This document shows positions 39,101 to 48,563 of a stretch of DNA of 64,000 nt, in pieces. Positions within the stretch are counted from its first letter, which is position 1, and each line of letters opens with the position of its first letter. The stretch covers positions 1,550,001-1,614,000 of the forward strand of contig NZ_VCNI01000002.1 of assembly GCF_005937185.1 (NCBI RefSeq). The letters run 5' to 3'. Under the pieces are notes generated by a model. That model was not told the DNA's origin. It ran no database searches and saw only the letters and a list, made by a program, of their open reading frames with translations. The position numbers and the translations under genes were made by a program. This stretch comes from Flagellimonas algicola (GTDB lineage Bacteria; Bacteroidota; Bacteroidia; Flavobacteriales; Flavobacteriaceae).

Positions 39101-41582
39101 TGCCAAAATCGTCATAGACATAATAGGTGTCATGTGCCTCGACTTCGCTCGGCGACCCGACTTTTGCATAGGTACGTTTGAGCACCACCCGGCCCTGTTT
39201 ATCCGTAAATTCCTCTGTGGTATGCAGATTGGAACTGCTGCCATCGTGGTTTTCGTCATAAGTGATGTGCTTATACAATTCCTTGGCCGTATAAGTTCCA
39301 TCATCCACCAAGGTGGGCGTATAGGTATTGCTGGCAAATACCAAGCTTACCCTGTACTGCTTTACGTTGTCCGAGGCGCTATTGGATTTGTAATCAAACT
39401 CAATCTCATGTCCATTGCCCAATTTCCAGTCCTCCCCAGGGGCGGCCTGTTTTAGCACCCTGTTCAATGGGGATGGCTCAAAATCCTTTTGGGAGTAGGC
39501 ATTTACATCTATTCCGCTTGTTGTTGGGAAATCCAGACCATAATCCGCATGGTTCTCATAATACCCACGAGTGTCCGCTTCCAGATTACCGGTACGGAAA
39601 TCCCCGAGGGAACCTAAAGGTTCGTAAAGGGGCAACCATTCCTTGTCCTGTCTGCCATACTCATCATACCCAATATGGGTGATGACATCCTTGTTGTCCG
39701 GTGACTGGCGGATGGCATTTTGCTGTTGGGGTCGTCCCAGCCCATCAAAAAAGGTAATCTGTTGGACATAGGCGTCGTCATTCCCAAACTTGAGAGTGGG
39801 TACTGTAGCTACCTCACTTTGGTAGGTTCGGGTATAAATGTAGTTGTGTGTCTCCGGATCATTGCTAGCCGGTATTTCGCACTGATTGGTGGGCGATCCA
39901 TATCCCGGGCATTGATCCGTGTTATCGGCCACGTGGTTGGCCGGAGCGGTACAGGATGGATCGCTTGGCTCATTTGGATCCCCAAGACCGTCACCATCTG
40001 AATCCAAATACCAAACAACGGGTCCCTGTATGCCGGAATTACCATCGTCACAATCGTCAAGGGGAAGCACTGTCTGGGTAAAATCCGCTCCTGGACTGGA
40101 ACAGCTTTGTGAAGTGGATATTGCATGTCCGTCGCCGTCTGCGTCCAGGTACCATGTAATTACGGACTCGACCTGGGCTTGGATAGGTGTACGTGAACCA
40201 GCCACACAACCTGTGGTGCTATTATAGCTTTCCGCGAAGTAAGTTGTGGTTGAGCTTAAACTTGGAGTTGTAAAGGAGGTGCCGGTATGGAGGAGAGTGC
40301 CCCCAGAAGATGCTGTATACCATCGAATCGTATTGGCATTTGTACCCAGATTGGCGGTCAAGGTCACGGTGCCGGTTCCACAACGGGAAGTATTGTTTCC
40401 GGTGGCACTTCCAGGTATCGGATTAATTACCGCTCTAATGAGTTTTCTAGAAGTGGCGGTACACCCTGTTGTACTATTATAGCTTTCGGCATAATAGGAA
40501 GTGGTTGCACTCAAACTGGGAGTTCCAAAATTGATTCCGGTGTGCAAGGAAGTACCCCCTGTTGACGTGCTGTACCATCGTATTGAGTTACCGTTTGTCC
40601 CCGCCGTGGCAGAAAGCGTCAATGTTCCGGATCCGCATCGTGAAACGTCATTTCCACTGGCAATTCCAGGCAAAGGGTCTACCGTTACAGTTGCTTCATT
40701 GGAAATCACCTCTTGTGAACCACAGGAGGCCTTTCTTCGATATTTTGCGTTCAGTGTGAGCCCGGCTGGAGGATCGTAAAAACTATCATTGGCATTACCG
40801 ATTTCTGTCCATGCTCCTCCATTCAGAGACCGTTCCCATTGGTAAGTATGACCCCCAACACTTCCATAGGCCTCTTCAAAACTGTCTATTTGAGGAGGGT
40901 CATCACCAGAGCATATAGATACGTTGTTGTTTTCAATAACGCCAGGCTCCAAATCAATTACTGAAACCGCTCTGGATGCAGATGGACTCCATAGTCCATT
41001 GCCACCCCTTGCCCTTATGTAATAGGTGCCCGTCTGGGTTGCCGTGTAATTGTTGTTGGCAGCGTTGAGGGAGGATGATGTACTGGTTCCACTGGAATTT
41101 GTCCCCTGCCAGTACCAGGTCACCCCACTTGGTGGGTTTCCTGAACGTTGCAAAGTAGCCTGACCACATCCATTACTGTTTGCCACCACAGTTGGGATAT
41201 TCGGAGCTGGAGGTGGATTGGGGTTGGCGTCCTGAGAAACTGCAAAACTTTGCATCTGTCCATTATAGGAATAGTTTATTAAAGCATTACGGCTTCCCCC
41301 TTGGTTGGCCTGACAAGTAACCACTACCTGATAGGAGTTGGGTTGGGTTACACTGGTTATCCATGATGGGATGTTGGAAAAAGTCAACGAATAGGTACAC
41401 GATCCGTTGGTATAGACGATACTGTTCGTTTGGGTACCTCCTGCTTCGGTAAAATCGAATGACGAAGGTGAAAGATTTTCCACATAGCATTGGGCATTAA
41501 GATCATTTTGTGATAAAAGGGTCAATACCAAAGCAGAAAAGAGAAATATGGAATGTTTCATGCTGTACATCTTTGTCTTCAT
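36144..41582 (-). CDS. RHS repeat protein (DUF6443) with C-terminal M23 peptidase tip
   Basis: An 1812-residue exported protein (signal ending near DLNAQ). The order is: BACON-like domain (about 38-118), Ig-like modules (about 125-440, RCGSGTLTLSATAGTN), calcium-type loops YLDADGDGHA and YLDSDGDGLGDPNE (about 480-530), DUF6443 (from about 579, NYIYTRTYQ), YD/RHS repeats, and the RHS core (DHLGNIRLSFMD, YYPFGLKHKGYN, YDFGARNYSPDLGRWMNVDP) ending in WNNPIFFIDPDGESP. The 234-residue tip (36144-36848) is an M23/LytM-type metallopeptidase with all zinc/catalytic motifs: HAGHD, YAHL and HLHFE. M23 enzymes cut peptidoglycan cross-bridges. The layout is that of a polymorphic toxin. Confidence 0.88.
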   Translation of the reverse strand: MKTKMYSMKHSIFLFSALVLTLLSQNDLNAQCYVENLSPSSFDFTEAGGTQTNSIVYTNGSCTYSLTFSNIPSWITSVTQPNSYQVVVTCQANQGGSRNALINYSYNGQMQSFAVSQDANPNPPPAPNIPTVVANSNGCGQATLQRSGNPPSGVTWYWQGTNSSGTSTSSSLNAANNNYTATQTGTYYIRARGGNGLWSPSASRAVSVIDLEPGVIENNNVSICSGDDPPQIDSFEEAYGSVGGHTYQWERSLNGGAWTEIGNANDSFYDPPAGLTLNAKYRRKASCGSQEVISNEATVTVDPLPGIASGNDVSRCGSGTLTLSATAGTNGNSIRWYSTSTGGTSLHTGINFGTPSLSATTSYYAESYNSTTGCTATSRKLIRAVINPIPGSATGNNTSRCGTGTVTLTANLGTNANTIRWYTASSGGTLLHTGTSFTTPSLSSTTTYFAESYNSTTGCVAGSRTPIQAQVESVITWYLDADGDGHAISTSQSCSSPGADFTQTVLPLDDCDDGNSGIQGPVVWYLDSDGDGLGDPNEPSDPSCTAPANHVADNTDQCPGYGSPTNQCEIPASNDPETHNYIYTRTYQSEVATVPTLKFGNDDAYVQQITFFDGLGRPQQQNAIRQSPDNKDVITHIGYDEYGRQDKEWLPLYEPLGSLGDFRTGNLEADTRGYYENHADYGLDFPTTSGIDVNAYSQKDFEPSPLNRVLKQAAPGEDWKLGNGHEIEFDYKSNSASDNVKQYRVSLVFASNTYTPTLVDDGTYTAKELYKHITYDENHDGSSSNLHTTEEFTDKQGRVVLKRTYAKVGSPSEVEAHDTYYVYDDFGNLTFVLPPLVDTSATIDQTILDNLCYQYAYDHRNRLVEKQLPGKEREFIIYNKLDQPVMTQDANLREGTGPDTWLFTHYDAHGRVAYTGKLTYANDTQRTYVQQQVDNYIQDQENNGVVDPKLWVNKRSLTDGPLTIAGSEVHYSGIEYTGATITEVLTVNYYDNYEFDTANEGASPTDVFNEPVDDRTQGLATGSLVKVLTTNDWITTVTRYDDKGRAIYTYSQNDYLQTTDMVESQLDFVGKPLKVRSQHTRNGNTVVTLDNFTYDHVGRLLSQTQCIGDQTLGESCDQVNVEANPVVNTSLVTQGTVGTQSVTIANPSPSEPVVVTGGTFRVDPNAGSSGADQELIVYNDYDELGQLKSKKVGGDPNASTLGLQTVDYGYNVRGWLKSINQDANADNDLFNFGINYNTVAHGGTALFNGNIAETQWETANDNIQRWYHYGYDALNRITGATSNTGNYDVANITYDKNGNIQTLNRDGWQDNGGGTVYPDMDILDYDYNAGNRLLKVTDTGNTNFGFKDPTTTGNDYRYDDNGNLVMDQNKGIGNDAVDGISYNHLNLPTSVVINGQTISYIYDAAGTKLRKNAEGSVTDYAGNYVYTDNNGTPVLEFLSHPEGYASPDGQGAYDYVYQYKDHLGNIRLSFMDNNGTTEIVEENNYYPFGLKHKGYNDTTSPLGNSVANRWKFGGKELDDSFNDALATYDFGARNYSPDLGRWMNVDPLADLLTQYDKSPYAYAWNNPIFFIDPDGESPCPPGIDCENPLPNMQRIRVNRASNLGAGYTRTNGTQWHAGHDLYAPVGTSVRSSMAGEVVAEGNSSSYGNYVTIKTTHTRTETVNGETTETTDTYYTFYAHLEETSVEEGDTVEAGDEIGTSGISGNASNLTGDNEHLHFEIGTELRSENSSFLKKDSLLDANKGYNGVSFASQDPEATNQSDKGVVKTQISIGYNPQTGKQYLILKRTNQNYSSSSANGTDEQPTYNILEIEQ

Positions 41583-41594
41583 GTCTCGTAGGTT

Positions 41595-44500
41595 TTAGTT
41601 CTGGGATCTGTAGTTATATTTATAATCCGTCACTAGATTGCCATTGGCATCCTTAACTTCTTTAAGACGGTTGAAGCTGTCATACTCATAATAAATGGTA
41701 TACCCCCTGGGATCTGTAATACTGGTAACCCCGATTGTGGGGTCATAGGTATATGTGGTTATCTGTGTTTCAGCTAGGGCGGGGTCATTTCTCAATTCGG
41801 ATAACGCCTCTCGCAGTTCTCCTTCTTTTCCCACATAGACTTTATTGCCCTGTCCATCAGTTGAATCCAATGTTCTGTCATCGTCCTCATCAGATGCCAC
41901 AATTGCAGCGTCGATTCGATGCTGTATGGCTGTAGTAATTTGACCTTCTTGAAGATTTTCAATACGAGCTATGGGGTATTCATGGTTATAGCCCCAAACG
42001 GTATAAATATGTGCCTCGCCTGATTTACTAATATCCAATATGTTGGCGTGGGTATCATAGCTGTGAAATTGTATCCGCTTTTGCAATTGATTGTTGCCGG
42101 AATACGCGGTTTTCAAAGTATGAACGGACTCAGCGGAAACGATATTGGGATGCCATTCCTTAAAATATGTTCGACTTAGTCCTAACAGCTCCGTTGGATC
42201 GGCGACGCCATCCTTGTTCAAATCTTTATATGTTTCTGTTTGAACGGTTTCTGAAAGGCGGTGAAGATCATCTGTCTTAAGTTTGTCTATGGCAGCTTTT
42301 TCGGTAGGGGTCAAATAAGGTTCCCCCAAATCCGTATCAAAAGAAATGTCGTCGGGATAGTACATCTTGGTTATCACTACCTCCTCCTTACTATTGGTGG
42401 AAGATGTCTTTGCAACCCTAAAGGAATTATTTGAGGTATACCAATTGTTCGTGCTGGTTGATAAAGTGGTATTGCCCAAATAGTTTTTCTCCTCAACGGA
42501 AAAAAGCTTGTCAATTTCCAGAGGTTCGTAGTAGGTGTAATACCTTAAATTATCATTTATAAATGCCCTTTCCACCGCGGCTGTAGATATGTAACAACCA
42601 GAAATATTTGTGTTTCGGTCAGATAAAGCCAATTTAAGTCTATGTAGGGGTTTTAGGTTAGTGGTGATATAATTGTACTTTTTTGATTGGATCGTATCAT
42701 TGTTGTCGTTAAAATGAATTTCCTCTTTTAAATGAACCTTTGCATAAGGTGAATACGATGCGATATCTTTTTCTGCGCTGGAGGATTGATCGTCCCAATT
42801 CCCATTGAGGTTGTAAATCTTTTTGGGTTTCGGGGAGGAATAGAAGTACTCTGTCTTGCCGAATGCCTGATTACTTGAATCCACACTTGATATGATAACC
42901 TTATCATAGTGCACGGACGACCCGTTAAACTGGATGGGAAATTGTGGCTCAGAAGATATTTGCAGGCTTTTACTTCCGTAGGTTTCTGAAAAAATACATC
43001 CACCAAACTCGGTCGAACTCCCATGTTTAAGATCATATTCTTTTAACGTTAAGAAATGAGCTATCATATGATCTTCATCTTGAAGCCCATTAATTGGGTT
43101 AACAATATTCTGTTGGGTATGCACTCCTAAAAAGCTACCTACTTCCTGGTTTTCCACGGTTTTTGAACCGTAATTGAATTTTTGTATCCTACTTGGAGTA
43201 GTGCTGTTCCCGTCATAGGATTTGATTTCCTTTATTCTTAAACCACCACCAGTCATCAGTTTTTCTTCAGTCACCCCTCCATTGTCGACATACTCGCTCC
43301 AGCTCAGCGATAATTCCACGGCTGCCGTTCCAAAAATGTGCGGTTGTGGATCATTAGGATCCAAAGTAGAATTCCCTACATAAGCGGTTGCCTTATATTC
43401 CCCAGTTTTAATATTGGTAATATGAAAGGTTCCTGATTCCCTTTCCGTGGGAATATGAAAAACATTGCTATAAACATTATTAAAAAGACCATCGCTCGGA
43501 GTAGTAACCCTGATATAGGGCAGTGCAGCCTGAGGGGATTCAGGTGTGTATCTGGACCCCGAGTAGGTAACGGTTATTCCTCCGGGGCTGCTTACCTGTC
43601 CATAGCTGAGGTTAAAGGTTGTCGAGGCCTCTGGTGTTGCTACCCAATTCCCCCCAGAATCGGGATTAGCCCCAATTGCTGTGAGGTCGATATCTTTTTG
43701 CACTATAGAACTTCCTGTAGTAGTAGTTTCAATATAATAGTAATTGGGTTCATAACTAAACTCGGTGTATCCTCCGGTGGGATAAACAATTTTGTTTAGA
43801 ATGCCATTTTGGGTATAAGAAAAAATGGGCTCTCTGCTCCCATTGCCCAAACTAAAAGATTGATTGTCGTGGTAATAAGTGAAATCTGGAATTGTTCCAG
43901 CATTGGGACCTGCATAATACCCCCAATAATCTTTTTTGGCACTACTTCTTGAAGGGATTTCTCCCGGATTATAGAAAAGTTGGTATTTATTTACCTCCAG
44001 ATCATTTTCGTCCAAGAATGCAACCTCTTCCAGTTTTGGAGCCCTATTGACCAACGTAGATGAACCTGAATCCTGCCCTACGTAATAGTTGACATTGTTT
44101 AGCTGTACTGCCTTTACCTTAATATAGTTTGCAGCACTTTTCCCGAATAAATTCAATTTGGAAAGCATCAACTTGCCCATTGAATTTAATGCATAGTCAA
44201 TTTCCAATTTCCCATTGGCAAACTCTATGGATTTAACATAACTCATTTCATGGCTGATAATACTGGAATTCGGAGGGTACTCCATTGCAGGAGGCCTTAA
44301 ACCGGTTGCACCTGGTGGGTTAATTATTTCTTCAATATGGTGTAATTGGCGGGTGGTGCTGTTGGTTTCGGAAAGAACAATGACACTACCCGTTTCGGAG
44401 CTCCCGTTGGTATATGTGAAAATTACCTCTTCTTGGTTAGGGTGTTTTATTTTTTCCAGTAACCATCTTCTTCTAAAAAGTTTGTTTTCGTTAGGGTCTT

Positions 44501-45179
44501 CATAGTCAATTACCTTTGTAAATGAATAGGTATATCCCCGGGAATCCCATACGGTAAATCCATTCGTGTCTTTAATAATTGTTAAATCGCTGTTGCTGGT
44601 GCTAAGATTTATGATTTCCCCCAGTTCGTCGAAAAGAAAGTTTCCAGAATGTCCATTGAAATTATATCGGTACTCGTCCAACCCAAAGTCGGCAGCCGTA
44701 ATGTCTTCTCCCATGATTGTGTTTTTGATTTGAAAGTACAGACCGCTTATTTCATTGATGTCATTTGAATTTTTCCGCGTCTCAATGTCGTTGTATTGGG
44801 TCTGCGCATTGTGAGCGAACCAATCGGGGTCGTCATTAATGGTAGCTTCTATGTAGAAGTTGTTAATGTTCAAAGACCATCCCAATCCTATTTCTGAGGA
44901 CCTTTGGTTCACAGGTATCCCTGCTCCGGAATCATAACTTAAGTAAACCGGAATCTGCAAATCCCTGGTTGACAAAGTCATAAGAGGTATGCTTATAGGA
45001 ATTACTCCATAGGAGGAGGGAGGTGAAAAACTTCCATAAGTGTCGAAACTTGTCATTCTTGGTTCGGTAGGGTACTTCTGCAAATAATCGTCGAGATCAT
45101 TTTGAGCTATCGCATTACCAAAAAGTAAAACCATAGCAATACCGCTCATTATTCTATGTAATTCAATCTTAAGCTTCAT
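41595..45179 (-). CDS. RHS-family partner protein with YD repeats
   Basis: An 1194-residue exported protein (signal ending near GNAIAQ). The N-terminal part (YGVIPISIPLMTLSTRDLQI, PVYLSYDSGAGIPVNQRSSE, IGLGWSLN) resembles the shell segment of Bacteroidetes RHS/TcB-like proteins. The rest is beta-rich, and the C terminus has a typical YD repeat (DPRGYTIYYEYDSFNRLKEV) but no RHS core and no toxin tip. It ends 12 bases before the RHS-M23 gene. Two-gene pairs of this kind recall the B and C subunits of Tc toxins, whose shells enclose the toxic end; that these two proteins assemble together is inference. Confidence 0.75.
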   Translation of the reverse strand: MKLKIELHRIMSGIAMVLLFGNAIAQNDLDDYLQKYPTEPRMTSFDTYGSFSPPSSYGVIPISIPLMTLSTRDLQIPVYLSYDSGAGIPVNQRSSEIGLGWSLNINNFYIEATINDDPDWFAHNAQTQYNDIETRKNSNDINEISGLYFQIKNTIMGEDITAADFGLDEYRYNFNGHSGNFLFDELGEIINLSTSNSDLTIIKDTNGFTVWDSRGYTYSFTKVIDYEDPNENKLFRRRWLLEKIKHPNQEEVIFTYTNGSSETGSVIVLSETNSTTRQLHHIEEIINPPGATGLRPPAMEYPPNSSIISHEMSYVKSIEFANGKLEIDYALNSMGKLMLSKLNLFGKSAANYIKVKAVQLNNVNYYVGQDSGSSTLVNRAPKLEEVAFLDENDLEVNKYQLFYNPGEIPSRSSAKKDYWGYYAGPNAGTIPDFTYYHDNQSFSLGNGSREPIFSYTQNGILNKIVYPTGGYTEFSYEPNYYYIETTTTGSSIVQKDIDLTAIGANPDSGGNWVATPEASTTFNLSYGQVSSPGGITVTYSGSRYTPESPQAALPYIRVTTPSDGLFNNVYSNVFHIPTERESGTFHITNIKTGEYKATAYVGNSTLDPNDPQPHIFGTAAVELSLSWSEYVDNGGVTEEKLMTGGGLRIKEIKSYDGNSTTPSRIQKFNYGSKTVENQEVGSFLGVHTQQNIVNPINGLQDEDHMIAHFLTLKEYDLKHGSSTEFGGCIFSETYGSKSLQISSEPQFPIQFNGSSVHYDKVIISSVDSSNQAFGKTEYFYSSPKPKKIYNLNGNWDDQSSSAEKDIASYSPYAKVHLKEEIHFNDNNDTIQSKKYNYITTNLKPLHRLKLALSDRNTNISGCYISTAAVERAFINDNLRYYTYYEPLEIDKLFSVEEKNYLGNTTLSTSTNNWYTSNNSFRVAKTSSTNSKEEVVITKMYYPDDISFDTDLGEPYLTPTEKAAIDKLKTDDLHRLSETVQTETYKDLNKDGVADPTELLGLSRTYFKEWHPNIVSAESVHTLKTAYSGNNQLQKRIQFHSYDTHANILDISKSGEAHIYTVWGYNHEYPIARIENLQEGQITTAIQHRIDAAIVASDEDDDRTLDSTDGQGNKVYVGKEGELREALSELRNDPALAETQITTYTYDPTIGVTSITDPRGYTIYYEYDSFNRLKEVKDANGNLVTDYKYNYRSQN

Positions 45180-45183
45180 TGTT

Positions 45184-46338
45184 CTATCTCTTTTGAAGTG
45201 TTTCTATTTCCTTTTTCAACTGAATCACATGCAGTGTCAGCTCCTCAATCTTCTCTAGCAGCAACTTGTTCATTTCTCCAACTGCCATTCCATTGGTTTC
45301 CACTTCCTCGGCAGAAGGAATGTTGGGCAGATGTCCGTGTATGTTTATATATTCTTGGATTTCTTCAAGTGTGGGAAGGTCATAATCCTTGTTGAACACG
45401 TAATCCGGCCAGGTATCCTGGTCCACACGGATCTCACGGGTACGGATATGTCCATCAACGGCCAGTTTGTACCCTGAAGGAACAGAACTTGTGCCAATGG
45501 CAACCGCATCTGAATAGCTAGCCGTGGTACCGTTTTTTGTCCATTCCGCGTTACCGCCGCCAGCAGGTGCAGCTTCCGTGGTTACGTCCAAAAAAAGACT
45601 TGCAGGACTCTCATTCTCATAATAATCCAAGGCGGTCACATGAAACTGATATGGAGTTGACGGGGTCAGTTGGTCAGCCGTATAGTCCAGAACATTGGAA
45701 AGTGTGTCCACAGCGACGTTGTTTTGGTATACCTTATATCCGGTGACCCCTATATCGTCACCGGCCGCTGTCCAATTAAAAAATACTGAATTACTTGTTT
45801 TGGAAACAAGGGTAGGTTGACCAGGTTGTGTCGGCGGCGAACTGTCCAGTTCCTGGATGGAGATATTGTCAATCAGTACGGCTTCCCCAATTGTTGAAGG
45901 GGCACCTGCATACACCTTCAAGGTGGCCGAGGTTCCACTCGCTGTCACATTGAACTCGTAGCGGTGCCAGCCTGTTCCATAAAAATCCACACCGGCAAAA
46001 TCACTAAAACCGTCCCATGACCAAAAGCCACCATCCAAACTCAATGACTTGGCGTGTATAACTATTTTGTATTGGGTATTGGCTGTAGTGGTAAAAGTAT
46101 ATTTCCCACGACTCGCTGCTTCGGCAATGGTCTCTATCCGTAAAGCATAAGATCCTTCGTAAACATCACTGGTCTCTACGGATACGGTGGTTACATTCTG
46201 GTTTTGTGGAGTCCATCCTGTTATTGCGTTGGATTCATTGGCAATGCTTCCCGCGTTGCTTTCGGTATGAAGTTCTTGAGCAAAACTACTGCCAAAGCAC
46301 ATAGTTGTTAGAATGAAGATTTGGGATAATTTGTTCAT
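45184..46338 (-). CDS. FN3 protein with conserved coiled-coil tail (paralog 3)
   Basis: A 384-residue exported protein (signal ending near GSSFAQ). It has a CBM-like jelly roll (about 25-165, GSYALRIETIAEAA, WHRYEFNVTASGTSATLKVY), one FN3 domain (about 168-258) and a tail of about 115 residues shared with its two neighbours: YKLAVDGHIRTREIRVDQD, WPDYVF, GHLPNIPSAEEV, and a final coiled coil MNKLLLEKIEELTLHVIQLK. The tail module is common in Bacteroidetes exoproteins. No T9SS sorting domain is present. It ends 4 bases before the RHS partner gene. Confidence 0.7.
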   Translation of the reverse strand: MNKLSQIFILTTMCFGSSFAQELHTESNAGSIANESNAITGWTPQNQNVTTVSVETSDVYEGSYALRIETIAEAASRGKYTFTTTANTQYKIVIHAKSLSLDGGFWSWDGFSDFAGVDFYGTGWHRYEFNVTASGTSATLKVYAGAPSTIGEAVLIDNISIQELDSSPPTQPGQPTLVSKTSNSVFFNWTAAGDDIGVTGYKVYQNNVAVDTLSNVLDYTADQLTPSTPYQFHVTALDYYENESPASLFLDVTTEAAPAGGGNAEWTKNGTTASYSDAVAIGTSSVPSGYKLAVDGHIRTREIRVDQDTWPDYVFNKDYDLPTLEEIQEYINIHGHLPNIPSAEEVETNGMAVGEMNKLLLEKIEELTLHVIQLKKEIETLQKR

Positions 46339-46451
46339 TGTATTTGTTGTTTAATAATATATTATTCCTATGGATTAATTTTAGTTTATAACTATACTTT
46401 GAAATTAATTGCGAACTGTTTTTCTAAATTCCGTTCCGTTTTTTTTTTAGA

Positions 46452-47894
46452 TTATCGTTTGGATTTAAGGGCTGCTTTAAGCTGTTTTAACTCTTCTTGC
46501 TGCTTTTCAAGTAATCTGTTCTGTTGAATTGCAAATAAGGTCAACTGCTCTATTTTTTCCAGTAGCAACCTGTCCATTTTTCCTAGGTCGGTCCCGTTTT
46601 GAGTTACTTCTTCTGCTGATGGTATTTTGGGCAAATGGCCATTCGCTTCAATAAAGGATTTGATTTCCTCCAATGTGGGTAAGTCATAATCTTCGTCGAA
46701 AACATAATCGGGCCAATCGTCCTGGTCTACTCGGATTTCTCTAGTACGAATATCGCCGTCAACTGCAAGTTGGTAACCACTGGGAACAGTGCTGGTTCCA
46801 ATGGCAACCTCACCGGAATAACTCGCCGTAGAACCATTCTTGGTCCAAACCGCGCTACCCCCTCCATTGGATCCGTTTTCCGTGGTCACAGAAACAGTGG
46901 GACTTTGGGCGCTCTCGTTCAGGGCAGCATCCAAGGCAGATACGGTAAAGTCGTAAGTGATTCCTGAGGTTAGACCAGTAGCCTGATAAGAGGTTAGATT
47001 ACCAGAAGTGCCATCTAAAATTCCGTCTTTATAAATTCTATAGTCGGTCACTCCAACATCATCAGTCGAACTGTTCCAGGAAAGATCAACCGTAGTTTGG
47101 GATTGGGCAGTACTCTGTAAGCCTGTTGGCACCGATGGGGCTTGGGTGTCGCTTCCCACTGATGGATTTAACAACTCGGCTATCGTTGGTTCTTGTCCGT
47201 TTACTTCATAGACTGTTGGTTCGTAAAAATGTAATTCATCCAAGTTATTATCATCTATTAAAAAAGCTCGGTGTCTAATTTTAGTTGCTGTTGGGGCAAA
47301 CTTGAATTCCCTTAGGCTAGCCACCTTTGTACCATCGGTGCTATATATTCCACTTTCAATTGTAGTAGAGGTATGTGTGTGCGGGTTTACATAGGCCACG
47401 AATAAATACCACTCATTAAATGATGGGAATGATACATTGGATGACCCAAAATATGAGTTACTTTCAATTGTTCCATCCAGTTTTAGTGATGCGTTATTAT
47501 CAGAAGCATCAAGAGCGTTGAAGCCAAAGTAGGATTTACCATCATTTGAATTTATTTTTTTGAGCCATACGGTAAAACGATACTTTTTTGAAGAATCTAT
47601 GGTAAAATATGGGGTTAGCCAACCACCATCATTGCCTGAAGTGTCATCTGCTAAACCTTTCCAGATAATAACTTGTTGGGTTGTCGAATGTGGTCCGTAA
47701 TCAAGTTCGCGTACATTTTTTGCGGCCGAACCATACCTGGGAAAATCCGATAGGTAATCGTTGCCCACGGTCCACGTGGATGTGTCTAGCAGATTATTTT
47801 GGGCAATGGCCTGTGTTGAAAGGAACAGAATTGCCAAGATTTGTATGGTACTCTTTTTTTTGAAGAAAGACTTTAGAGACCTATTTTTTTTCAT
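46452..47894 (-). CDS. FN3 protein with conserved coiled-coil tail (paralog 2)
   Basis: A 480-residue exported protein with a basic N terminus and signal ending near STQAIAQ. The N-terminal domain (about 33-240, NLLDTSTWTVGNDYLSDF, YRFTVWLKKINSNDGKSYFG) is a lectin/CBM-like jelly roll closely related to that of the neighbour upstream. An FN3 domain (about 250-340) and the shared tail (LAVDGDIRTREIRVDQDDWP, GHLPKIPSAEEV, coiled coil to the end) follow. The FN3 and tail regions are almost the same at DNA level as in the upstream gene, pointing to recent duplication or gene conversion. Its first bases overlap the upstream gene by 14. Confidence 0.7.
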   Translation of the reverse strand: MKKNRSLKSFFKKKSTIQILAILFLSTQAIAQNNLLDTSTWTVGNDYLSDFPRYGSAAKNVRELDYGPHSTTQQVIIWKGLADDTSGNDGGWLTPYFTIDSSKKYRFTVWLKKINSNDGKSYFGFNALDASDNNASLKLDGTIESNSYFGSSNVSFPSFNEWYLFVAYVNPHTHTSTTIESGIYSTDGTKVASLREFKFAPTATKIRHRAFLIDDNNLDELHFYEPTVYEVNGQEPTIAELLNPSVGSDTQAPSVPTGLQSTAQSQTTVDLSWNSSTDDVGVTDYRIYKDGILDGTSGNLTSYQATGLTSGITYDFTVSALDAALNESAQSPTVSVTTENGSNGGGSAVWTKNGSTASYSGEVAIGTSTVPSGYQLAVDGDIRTREIRVDQDDWPDYVFDEDYDLPTLEEIKSFIEANGHLPKIPSAEEVTQNGTDLGKMDRLLLEKIEQLTLFAIQQNRLLEKQQEELKQLKAALKSKR

Positions 47895-48563
47895 TATTGG
47901 ACTTTTTTAGTTGGTCTATTTCTTTTTTTAACTGAAGTATATAGAGTATCTGTTGTTCGATTTTTTCCAACAACAGTCTGTTCATCTCACCCACATTCAT
48001 TCCATTGGTTTCAACTTCCTTTGCGGATGGAATGTTGGGCAAATGTCCTTTTTCATCAATATGTTTTTGGATTTCATCAAGTGTGGGAAGTTGATAGTCC
48101 TTATCAAAGACATAGTCTGGCCAGGTGTCTTGATCCACGCGAATTTCTCGAGTACGGATGTTGCCATCAACAGCCAGTTGGTAACCACTGGGAACAGTAC
48201 TGGTTCCAATCGCGACCTCACCGGAATAACTCGCCGTTGAACCATTCTTTGTCCAAACCGTGCTCCCGCCTCCACTGGATCCGTTTTCCGTTGTCACAGA
48301 TACGGGGGTACTCTGGGCGCTCTCGTTCTGGGCGGCATCCAAGGCAGATACGGTAAAGTCGTAAGTGATTCCACTGGTTAGACCAGTAGCCTGATAAGAG
48401 GTTAGATTACCAGAGGTCCCGTCTAAAGTTCCATCTTTATATACTCTATAGTTGGTCACTCCAAAGTCATCTGTTGAACTGTTCCAGGAAAGGTCAACCG
48501 TAGTTTGGGATTGGGCAGTGCTCTGTAAGCCAGTTGGCACAGAGGGGGCTTGGGTGTCGTTTC
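46740..48563 (-). repeat. Direct repeat shared by two FN3 paralogs (offset 1408 bp)
   Basis: About 415 bases at 46740-47155 and 48148-48563 are nearly identical and cover the FN3 domain and the start of the tail. The surrounding N-terminal domains are clearly more diverged, so this looks like a homogenised block. Confidence 0.75.

Noticed and set aside
38388..39455. Long open frame (355 codons) on the plus strand opposite the RHS gene
   Set aside because: It is fully antisense to the RHS repeats, has no recognisable domain, and its length follows from the repetitive codon pattern of the real gene.
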